From contig CAWACP010000003.1 in assembly GCA_963780655.1 (NCBI GenBank), forward strand, positions 1,116,001 through 1,180,000: a DNA stretch of 64,000 bases, read 5' to 3'. Position numbers and translations under genes: made by a program. Each line of letters starts with the position of its first letter. The stretch's first letter is position 1. This document shows positions 57,669-64,000 of this stretch, piece after piece. Under the pieces are notes generated by a model. It was not told the DNA's origin. It worked only from the letters and a program-made list of their open reading frames with translations, and searched no databases. This DNA is from CAWACP01 sp963780655. Its GTDB lineage: Bacteria; Acidobacteriota; Terriglobia; Bryobacterales; Bryobacteraceae.

Positions 57669-58799
57669 CTAGGCGACAGCTTCATCCTTCGACGCCTCAG
57701 TCCGCGACAGAATCAAATTCCACATGCGATGCCAGGTGCTGTCCCAGGACGTGCGGCCGAGGAATGCGTCCACGGCGGCGCGCCACTGAGGGTTCGTGGC
57801 ATCCGGGGCCAGTGAGTCGTCAAGCGCCTGGGCAAACTGCTCGGGTGAATCGGCAATTCGCACCAGGCCGAGCTCGCCATACGGCCGCACCACATCGCGG
57901 ATGGAGGTGGAGACCACCGGTTTGCCGGCGGCCAGATACTCGGGCGTCTTCGTGGGACTGACGTAACGCGTCGCCTCGTTGTGCGCGAACGGCAGCAGCG
58001 CAGCGTCCCAGCCGGACAGATAGGCGGGCAGTTCCTTATAATTCTTCGAGCCGAGGTAATGGATATTCGGGGCGTGCGGCAGAGACGCGGCATCGATTTT
58101 CACCACCGGACCGAGCATGACAAAATGCACGTCGGGCCGGAGACGCGCTACCGCTCCCAGCAACTCCCGATCCATGCGCTCGTCCACCACTCCGCAGTAA
58201 CCCGCGCGCGGGTGCGGTATTCCGGCCTGGTCGGCGGGTTCCGGCAGCGGATTCCGGCCCTGTCCGAAATGGGCCACGTCCACGCTGCTCGGGAATGCGT
58301 GCACGTCCTTGTGTTGATGCTTCTTGGCCTCGTACAGGCTTTGGCCGCCGGTGAACACCAGGCTGGATCGCCGGAACAAATCCGCTTCACGCGCGCGCAG
58401 CTTCGGAGGCGCCCCGAGAAAACCCGAGAGCTCGTCCATGCAGTCGTACACCACGACGTCCGGCCGCAGGTGGGTAGTAAATCCCAGGGCCATCGGCGTA
58501 TAATACCACGTAATAAAATCGTGAATCTCGCAATCGCGAATCATTTCATCGACGAAATGCCGCTGCCATTGCTCCACCCGCGCTTCGCTCAGCCCGCGCG
58601 GCAGCCGGGGCACAACCAGGCGCACGCCTGAATCGCCGTCGAAGAACAGATCCTGGTGGGGTTCGCAGTCGTCCTCGAACGTCGGCTCCTCTACATAGAA
58701 AACGCGCGACGCCCTCGCAAACCGGCTCAGCAGATGCTGCGGCCGCTGATAAACGAAGCCCCAGCGCAGATGCGAGAAACAGATCAGATCTTTTTTCAT
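57669..58799 (-). CDS. Glycosyltransferase (GT-B fold, GT1/GT4-like)
   Basis: A 376-residue protein. The N-terminus 'DLICFSHLRWGFVYQRPQHLLSRFARASRVFYVEEP' is common in glycosyltransferases paired with Glf and with 'WYYTPMALGFTTHLRPDVVVYDCMDELSGF'. The C-terminal half has 'GYCGVVDERMDRELLGAVARLRPDVHFVMLGPV' and the donor-site 'SPTKTPEYLAAGKPVVST' with the Glu that binds a nucleotide sugar. With Glf next door, the donor may be UDP-galactofuranose (inference). No signal peptide; cytoplasmic. Confidence 0.9.
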   Translation of the reverse strand: MKKDLICFSHLRWGFVYQRPQHLLSRFARASRVFYVEEPTFEDDCEPHQDLFFDGDSGVRLVVPRLPRGLSEARVEQWQRHFVDEMIRDCEIHDFITWYYTPMALGFTTHLRPDVVVYDCMDELSGFLGAPPKLRAREADLFRRSSLVFTGGQSLYEAKKHQHKDVHAFPSSVDVAHFGQGRNPLPEPADQAGIPHPRAGYCGVVDERMDRELLGAVARLRPDVHFVMLGPVVKIDAASLPHAPNIHYLGSKNYKELPAYLSGWDAALLPFAHNEATRYVSPTKTPEYLAAGKPVVSTSIRDVVRPYGELGLVRIADSPEQFAQALDDSLAPDATNPQWRAAVDAFLGRTSWDSTWHRMWNLILSRTEASKDEAVA

Positions 58800-58843
58800 A
58801 CGCGCCCATCTCCTTTATGAAGCATTTCCGACGAGTATCCTTC

Positions 58844-59992
58844 CTATGCGACACGTTGCTCCGAACGCGGCAGAAGCTGCTCGAACATGGCTTGTTGCCG
58901 TTTCAGTTCGCGAGCCAGCGGCTCATGAATCGGCCGGTCGCCGTGCTCGTCGGGGTAACCGAAGAGCCCGTTCGGACAATGGCGGTCGTTGTCCCAGCCC
59001 TGGTGGTCCGCGACTGGATAAAGACAGATTCCTTCCAGCGGAACGCCTTGCGCCATGCTGATTTGCACTTCACCTGCCACATAGCGAAACCACAGCGGCC
59101 GGTCGTCGCCTTCGCAGCCCGTCTCGGCGAGGAACATCGGGCAGCCATAACGTTCCTTGTATTCGCGCAGAATTTCGTGCAGAGGACGATACATTCTGTC
59201 GCCCAGCCAGATGGTCCGGCCGTTATGAATCCACTGGTTGTTGTTGTAGTAGTTGAGACCCAGGATATCCATATATTCCGGGCCGCCGCCCAGTTCCGGG
59301 CAGATACGGCCCGATAGCATGTCCAGGCTCTGGAACTGAAACAACCGGTAATCCTCGGCCTCTGGAATATCCTGGGGGCGCTCCGGGTCCGCGATGATGT
59401 GGATGGCCGGCTCACAGTGGACGATGCGCGCATCCGGCAGAGCTTCACGAATCGCATCCACCGACGCCATGGCCGCCCGCACAAGCTGTCGTTTCAATTC
59501 GAAGCCGCGATTTTTCGTGAGCGGGTTGATGTAGGCTTCATCCCCTCCTGCCCAGGATACAAACGAAATCTCGTTCACCGGTGAGAGAAATGGCTGCAAT
59601 TGACCATGTGTTTTCAAAACCCGGCAAACCGCCCTGGTGAAATCAGCGAAACGGCTGACAAATGCGGGAGAAAAGATGTCGATGTCGTCCGGCCACCCGT
59701 AGTGAAAAATGTCCCAGATCACTTCCACGCCGGCGTCCAGCGCGGCTCGCAGCATGGGGGTGAAAGATCTGAAATCGTACTCGCCCGGCGCGGTCTCGAT
59801 CAGATGCCAGCGCAGGCCGTCGCGCACTGTCGAAAGTCCCAGCCGCGCCAGCGCACGGTAATCTTTGGCAGCGAAGGCATCATGCCGGGTCGCCGCGATC
59901 ATGTCGAGGCGTTGGCTATCGCTGCGGCGATGAGAAGAACACTCGAATCCGCCAAGGAAATAACTCTGGAAGAAACCGGGTGAGAATTTCAC
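58844..59992 (-). CDS. Clan GH-A glycoside hydrolase (GH1-like beta-glycosidase)
   Basis: A 382-residue protein from GTG 59992. The TIM barrel carries the acid/base Glu141 in 'LSPVNEISFVSW' and the nucleophile Glu290 in 'MFLAETGCEGDD'. 'WDIFHYGWPDDIDIF' and 'DGLRWHLIETAPGEYDF' are GH1/GH5-like strand ends. No signal peptide, so it acts inside the cell. It reads toward the glycosyltransferase gene and may recycle or edit the same glycan. The family assignment between GH1-like and other clan-A groups is unsure. The 265 bp from 59993 to 60257 show no recognisable feature. Confidence 0.85.
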   Translation of the reverse strand: MKFSPGFFQSYFLGGFECSSHRRSDSQRLDMIAATRHDAFAAKDYRALARLGLSTVRDGLRWHLIETAPGEYDFRSFTPMLRAALDAGVEVIWDIFHYGWPDDIDIFSPAFVSRFADFTRAVCRVLKTHGQLQPFLSPVNEISFVSWAGGDEAYINPLTKNRGFELKRQLVRAAMASVDAIREALPDARIVHCEPAIHIIADPERPQDIPEAEDYRLFQFQSLDMLSGRICPELGGGPEYMDILGLNYYNNNQWIHNGRTIWLGDRMYRPLHEILREYKERYGCPMFLAETGCEGDDRPLWFRYVAGEVQISMAQGVPLEGICLYPVADHQGWDNDRHCPNGLFGYPDEHGDRPIHEPLARELKRQQAMFEQLLPRSEQRVA

Positions 59993-60257
59993 GGCCTTCC
60001 TGCCACCCTCTGGGGGATCGGGATCGCCAGGCTGCGGGGGGATGTCGGCGTGAACCGCACGAGTGAAATCGGATTGGAGGAGACCTTACACATTTCGTTC
60101 GCAATACTCGCACGCCCACACTGAATCGACAACCGACTGTGGTTGCCCGCGTGCCTGTCCTGTAAGTTGAGCGGCCTCGCCGCCCGAGCCGTTGGTAAGA
60201 CTACAACGGTGCACAAACTGTTTCAGCAGGCCTGTAGATAGAAGGATTTACAGACAC

Positions 60258-61319
60258 ATGGATGTGCCGTCCCGTCATTCTTCCGTCGAGTCCGGTGGGT
60301 CCCATGCTGCCTTTCCGCCGGAAAAGCCAGCAGACGTCCTACGGCGTGTCCGTATGTTTTTCCATCTCCACTCGGAGCAGGTTTATGGGCTGGTAAAAAC
60401 TACGTTTGCAGAATGGACACACGACAACGCTCCACGCCTTTCGGCCTCGCTCGCTTTCTACACCGCCCTGTCGCTGGCGCCCCTCACTATCGCGGTCCTG
60501 GCGATTGCCGCGCTGGTCTTCGGACGGCCCGCCGCGGACAGCCAGTTGATTTCCTGGGTGAGGAGCCTTGCCGGCCGCGAAGGCGCGGGAGTGGTACAGG
60601 CCTTGCTCGGCCGCGCACACCATCCCGCGGCTGGGCTGTTTGCCACCGCACTCGGACTGATCACGCTGTTCTTCGGCGCCACCTCCGCGGTAGTCGATCT
60701 CAAAGACGCCCTCAATACCATCTGGGGCGTTCCCACCGGCAACGCGGAACCCATGCTGCGCAGCATAATGACTTTTCTACGGACCCGGTTATTCTCTTTC
60801 GTCTTTGTACTGGGGGCCGGTATCCTGCTTTTCGTGTCGTTGGTGATGAACGCTATGGTTGCCGCGATGGGGACCTGGATACCGGGCCGCCTGCCGTTGC
60901 CCGCCCCGGCCCTGCAGGCCTTCGATTTCGTGCTCTCATTTCTGGTGACTACGCTGCTTTTCGGATGCATATTCCGGTTCGTTCCGGATGTACCGATTAG
61001 AGCCAGCGATGTGGCGATCGGCGCGGCGGTGACGTCGCTGCTGTTCAGCATCGGAAAGCTGCTCATCGGCATTTATCTGGGGAGAGGAGCCGTGGGTTCC
61101 GCATACGGCGCGGCCGGATCCTTTGTCGCGCTGCTTTTCTGGCTTTATTATTCGTCGCTGGTGTTCTTCTGGGGCGCCGAGTTTACCAAGGTGTACACCC
61201 GAACCATGGGATCGCGGTTAACGGAAAGGCTCCGCCCGGATGCGCCCGCCGGCTCCTCGAGCGTGCTGGCGGACCCGGCGCCCGGCGCTGAAAAGGAATT
61301 GATATGGCATCCACAGTAG
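60258..61319 (+). CDS. YihY/virulence factor BrkB family membrane protein
   Basis: A 353-residue protein with six helices (about 60-300). Family motifs: 'HDNAPRLSASLAFYTALSLAPL', 'LGLITLFFGATSAVVDLKDALNTIWG', 'FRFVPDVPIRASDVAIGAAVTSLLFSIGKLLIGIYL' and 'YGAAGSFVALLFWLYYSSLVFFWGAEFTKVY'. It was once misnamed RNase BN; its role is unknown, possibly lipid or solute transport. The ATG at 60258 is chosen; GAAGG lies 12 nt upstream. Its end overlaps the next gene by 16 bp, so the downstream genes are in one operon. Confidence 0.9.
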   Translation: MDVPSRHSSVESGGSHAAFPPEKPADVLRRVRMFFHLHSEQVYGLVKTTFAEWTHDNAPRLSASLAFYTALSLAPLTIAVLAIAALVFGRPAADSQLISWVRSLAGREGAGVVQALLGRAHHPAAGLFATALGLITLFFGATSAVVDLKDALNTIWGVPTGNAEPMLRSIMTFLRTRLFSFVFVLGAGILLFVSLVMNAMVAAMGTWIPGRLPLPAPALQAFDFVLSFLVTTLLFGCIFRFVPDVPIRASDVAIGAAVTSLLFSIGKLLIGIYLGRGAVGSAYGAAGSFVALLFWLYYSSLVFFWGAEFTKVYTRTMGSRLTERLRPDAPAGSSSVLADPAPGAEKELIWHPQ

Positions 61320-62209
61320 TCGGAATGTTCGATCGGATGATCGGCGCCGAGGACGCAATTCAGCAACTGGAGAGCGCCGGTATTCCGCGAAACGATATCA
61401 GCCTGGTAGCTCAGGGCGAGTGCGCGCAGGCCGCCAGTGAAACGAGCAGCCTTGTGGCCGGGGCCGGGGCGGGCGCGGCTATCGGAGGAGTCGCCGGGTT
61501 GCTGCTCGGTCTGGTGGGCTTTGCGATTCCCGGAATCGGCCCCATCCTCGCCGCTGGTCCCATTGCCGCTGCGTTCACGGCCGGCGGTATCGGCGCCGCG
61601 GCAGGCGGAATCTTCGGCGCGCTGAAACGAATGAATATCCCCGAAAGCGATGCGCGTTACTATGCCGATGCGGTACGCAGCGGCTGCGCGTTGCTGTTGG
61701 TAAAGGCGCGCAACAGGGCTGAGGCGGAGCAAGCGCGCCAGGTGCTGAATCGTACCTCCGTTGCAGAGAAGGCGCAATTCGCTTCCGCCGATGCCGACGC
61801 CGATTCGGCCGCCACGTCGCCTTCCGATATTCAGGCCGTCCACCTCCGCGGCGGTTCCGGAGCGCAAACGCCGTCGCCGGCCGGCGGCGCGCGTGTGTAC
61901 AACATCGATGAGCGCGAAACGCGGCTCGCGAAAGCCGGGTTCGAACATTTGGAAGCTGCATGGCAGAGCGGATTCGCAGCGGCGTTTCAGCATCTTGGTT
62001 ATCGCTACGAGCAGTTCCGCCCTGCATATCGCTATGGCCATGCTCTGGGCGACGGCGACGGCGCCCCGCACGAGACCCGCGCCTGGACAGAAATCGAACA
62101 TGAGGTGCGCGCGGATTGGGAGAATCGCAACCCGCATACGTGGGAGCAGGTGAAGGAAGCGATTCATTACGCCTGGGAAAACGCGCGAGCCCGCCGGGGA
62201 GCGAACTAA
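61304..62209 (+). CDS. Glycine-zipper protein with general-stress (GSP17M-like) N-terminus
   Basis: A 301-residue protein. 'TVVGMFDRMIGAEDAIQQLESAGIPRNDISLVAQ' resembles the general stress protein 17M domain, and 'GAGAGAAIGGVAGLLLGLVGFAIPGIGPILAAGPIAAAFTAGG' is a glycine-zipper membrane segment, followed by a second copy of the fold ('DARYYADAVRSGCALLLVKA'). The C-terminal 130 residues are acidic and partly helical ('YRYGHALGDGDG', 'TWEQVKEAIHYAWENARARRG'). Such proteins respond to envelope or osmotic stress. AAGGA lies 7 nt before the ATG. Confidence 0.85.
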   Translation: MASTVVGMFDRMIGAEDAIQQLESAGIPRNDISLVAQGECAQAASETSSLVAGAGAGAAIGGVAGLLLGLVGFAIPGIGPILAAGPIAAAFTAGGIGAAAGGIFGALKRMNIPESDARYYADAVRSGCALLLVKARNRAEAEQARQVLNRTSVAEKAQFASADADADSAATSPSDIQAVHLRGGSGAQTPSPAGGARVYNIDERETRLAKAGFEHLEAAWQSGFAAAFQHLGYRYEQFRPAYRYGHALGDGDGAPHETRAWTEIEHEVRADWENRNPHTWEQVKEAIHYAWENARARRGAN

Positions 62210-63334
62210 ATGAGGCGTGCGGCCGCGCTCGGGTTCCTGCTCGCAGTGGGCGCCGGCGCCGTGGTACATCCAAAAGCAGCGCACTCGAAAGCAGCGCAAC
62301 ATCGTCGGGCGCAGCCTCCGCCCCCGAAGTTCGATCCCGCCGTGGTGAACAATCCGGCCACCCAGGATCAGCTTGGCCCTGGGGCGAACGGGTCTGCCGT
62401 GCTGCGCGCGGAAATCCTCCTCGACAGGGTGCACTTCTCGCCCGGCGAAATCGACGGCCGCTGGGGCGCGAATCTCGAGGGAGCCGTGCGAGCCTTCCAG
62501 ACCGCCCACGGCGTCAACGCATCGGGCGTCATCGACACGGCAACGTGGCAGGCGCTGAACAGCGCGCAGAATCCTCAGCCCAATGCCGTGCAAAATGCCC
62601 CGCCGCCCATCACCGTCCAGCAGAACGGCGCCGCCGCTCCCGCTGCCCAGCCTCCGCCGGCCGGAGGCGACCGCCCTCCGCTTGTGCAGTACACTATCGC
62701 GCCACAGGACACCACGGGGCCATTCGAAAAAGTCCCGCCGAAGATGCTCGACCAGGCGAAGCTGCATTACCTGGGTTACGAGTCGCCGCTGGAAGAGCTC
62801 GCCGAACGGTTTCATTCCAGCCCTCGTCTGCTGAAGGCGCTGAACCCGGACAAGGATTTCAGCAAAGCGGGCGAATCCATCGAAGTGCCCGATGTACAGC
62901 GCATTCCGCTCGACGCAACGCAGGTGACGCACGTTGTCGTGAAGGCCGATTGTGGGTGCGTGGAAGCTGCCGATGCGCAGGGACGCGTGCTGGCGCATTA
63001 TCCGGCCACCATGGGGAGCACGCACGATCCTCTGCCGCTCGGCGAGTATCACTTGCAGAAGCCTGACCTGAATCCGGTGTTCCATTACGATCCCAGCTTG
63101 TTCTGGAATGCCACGGACAGCCATGGAGCGAAGATCGCGCCCGGTCCGAACAACCCTGTCGGCCTGTGCTGGATCGGCCTCGACAAGAAACACTACGGCA
63201 TCCACGGCACGCCCGACCCGGCGCTCATCGGCAAGAGCTTTTCGCACGGTTGTATACGGCTCACCAACTGGGATGTCCTTGACCTTGCCAACCTGGTGAA
63301 GCCGGGTATGGACACCGTTCTGCAGCAGAGTTGA
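62210..63334 (+). CDS. L,D-transpeptidase with peptidoglycan-binding domain
   Basis: A 374-residue exported protein with a short signal peptide. Residues 55-118 are a PG-binding-1 domain ('GSAVLRAEILLDRVHFSPGEIDGRWGANLEGAVRAFQTAHG'). A Pro/Ala-rich linker and a LysM-like segment ('LEELAERFHSSPRLLKALNPD') follow, then a YkuD catalytic domain with 'YGIHGTPDPALIGKSFSHGCIRLTN': His332, His346 and nucleophile Cys348. It cross-links or attaches proteins to peptidoglycan. It starts directly after the stop of the previous gene. Confidence 0.95.
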   Translation: MRRAAALGFLLAVGAGAVVHPKAAHSKAAQHRRAQPPPPKFDPAVVNNPATQDQLGPGANGSAVLRAEILLDRVHFSPGEIDGRWGANLEGAVRAFQTAHGVNASGVIDTATWQALNSAQNPQPNAVQNAPPPITVQQNGAAAPAAQPPPAGGDRPPLVQYTIAPQDTTGPFEKVPPKMLDQAKLHYLGYESPLEELAERFHSSPRLLKALNPDKDFSKAGESIEVPDVQRIPLDATQVTHVVVKADCGCVEAADAQGRVLAHYPATMGSTHDPLPLGEYHLQKPDLNPVFHYDPSLFWNATDSHGAKIAPGPNNPVGLCWIGLDKKHYGIHGTPDPALIGKSFSHGCIRLTNWDVLDLANLVKPGMDTVLQQS

Positions 63335-63337
63335 TTC

Positions 63338-64000
63338 GTGCGCTTCGTTATTGCCTTCACTGCTGTCGTCCTGTGCGGCGCGGCCGCGTATTACGCGGGG
63401 TGGCGTCACGGTCTCGCGGCTGGGCCGGATGCATCTCAGCAGGCGCACGTTCCCTCGGCGCCGCCGGCGCAAGCCCCCGCTCAGCAGCCCCTCATCCCGC
63501 TTCCGCCCCCCGATCTACGGCAATCCGCGCCGGAGCAGGGCATCACTAGCGATTACGATGTCCTGAAACGCGAGGTGACGACGCTGCCCATTGCGGGGCT
63601 GCATAGCGATCAGGTGCAGGACACCTTCAATCAGTCGCGCGGGAACGGCGAGCGGCGGCATGAGGCGACGGATATCCTCGCGCCTCGCGGCACTCCTGTT
63701 CTGGCGGTCGCTGACGGAACCATTGTGAAGCTGTTTCTGAGCAAGCCTGGCGGTATCACCATCTACGAATTCGATCCTCGGAACGTCTACTGCTTCTACT
63801 ACGCGCATCTTGACCGTTATGCGCCCGGCCTCACCGAAGGGATGCGCGTCACACACGGCCAGGTGATCGGGTATGTGGGAACCACCGGGAACGCCGGCAA
63901 TACGCCGCATCTGCACCTCGCCATTTCCCGATTGACGCAGGACCAGCACTGGTGGCAGAGCACCCCCATCAACCCGTATCCGTTGTTGATGAATCTCTTT
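63338..64000 (+). CDS. M23 family metallopeptidase (3' end outside window)
   Basis: Open from GTG 63338 to the window edge (221 codons). A membrane anchor ('FVIAFTAVVLCGAAAYYAG') and Pro/Gln-rich linker precede an LytM domain: 'RRHEATDILAPRGTPVLAVADGTIVKL' (His108, Asp112), 'FYYAHLDRYAPGL' (His157) and 'GNTPHLHLAIS' (His191, His193). All zinc ligands and catalytic His are present, so it should cut peptidoglycan cross-links. It follows the L,D-transpeptidase by 3 bp: enzymes that make and break cross-links are in one operon. Confidence 0.93.
   Translation, partial: MRFVIAFTAVVLCGAAAYYAGWRHGLAAGPDASQQAHVPSAPPAQAPAQQPLIPLPPPDLRQSAPEQGITSDYDVLKREVTTLPIAGLHSDQVQDTFNQSRGNGERRHEATDILAPRGTPVLAVADGTIVKLFLSKPGGITIYEFDPRNVYCFYYAHLDRYAPGLTEGMRVTHGQVIGYVGTTGNAGNTPHLHLAISRLTQDQHWWQSTPINPYPLLMNLF

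Noticed and set aside
61148..63472. Long antisense ORF (774 codons) opposite the envelope operon
   Set aside because: High-GC shadow of the YihY, glycine-zipper and L,D-transpeptidase genes; its composition is Arg/Gly/His-rich and shows no domain.
1..64000. CRISPR arrays, tRNA and rRNA genes
   Set aside because: The repeats seen are dispersed palindromes without regular spacers, and no tRNA cloverleaf or rRNA signature was recognised by eye.

Overview
The window looks like a chromosome segment of an Acidobacteriota bacterium close to Bryobacterales/Solibacter. The signs are: a beta-propeller protein with the Solibacter-type TIGR03437 C-terminal domain; a PadR regulator next to an ADOP-type MacB/FtsX permease; an Oar-like TonB-dependent receptor with a carboxypeptidase-regulatory N-terminus; a zinc-ribbon membrane Ser/Thr kinase; a PEP-CTERM protein; and GC-rich coding with many short palindromic intergenic repeats, one of which encodes the 'LP(D/H)GRGS' string in spurious ORFs. 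No tRNA, rRNA or CRISPR array was seen.

Layout. 1-7.1 kb: TPR protein (cut by the window edge), rhomboid protease, an M48 protease whose frame runs without a stop into a class II aldolase, a DJ-1/PfpI protein, and a propeller/TIGR03437 protein with a frameshift near its end. 7.2-9.5 kb: a TacA-TacT type toxin-antitoxin pair, a DUF2383 protein, and a STAS protein coupled to a thioredoxin-fold protein. 9.57-11.10 kb: an IS110 element inserted in a palindromic repeat; its ends can be reconstructed and its upstream non-coding end carries matches to the target and donor sequences, as expected of a bridge RNA. 11.3-15.8 kb: Ser/Thr kinase, GH75 chitosanase-like protein, RsgA.

15.9-25.9 kb is the most unusual stretch. 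It holds a large membrane protein, two methyltransferases that each carry a tandem beta-sandwich tail, a FAD-dependent reductase, an MFS transporter, a protein with a Wzt-like C-terminal domain behind an ABC ATPase core that lacks the helical/signature region, and a permuted ATP-grasp-like protein. These resemble parts of a glycan-modification and export pathway, but no permease or polymerase is present, so this is inference. A structured, terminator-ended candidate ncRNA (25.93-26.16 kb) follows.

26.2-40.9 kb: NtrC-type regulator, ArsB/NhaD-type transporter, EthD protein, PEP-CTERM protein with a near-consensus promoter, TgpA-like transglutaminase, MBL hydrolase, TonB receptor, bactofilin, the thpR-plsY-gpsA operon (phospholipid synthesis) and a divergent 3-methyladenine glycosylase with no recognisable start codon. 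41-51 kb: OmpA-family coiled-coil protein, a 63-residue membrane protein, a GH3 plus GH35-like pair, cupin, Ycf46-like AAA ATPase, and a second GH3. 51-64 kb: ADOP permease with its PadR regulator, glycogen debranching enzyme, a galactofuranose-type cluster (glf, glycosyltransferase, clan-A glycosidase), and an envelope operon (YihY, glycine-zipper protein, L,D-transpeptidase, M23 peptidase cut by the window edge).

Two themes recur. Many start codons sit only 6-10 nt behind a TAnnnT-like -10 hexamer, which implies leaderless transcripts. At least four families of palindromic repeats fill the intergenic gaps, overlap the 3' ends of genes and host the IS110 insertion. Overall the genes suggest a heterotrophic polysaccharide degrader with an elaborate envelope.
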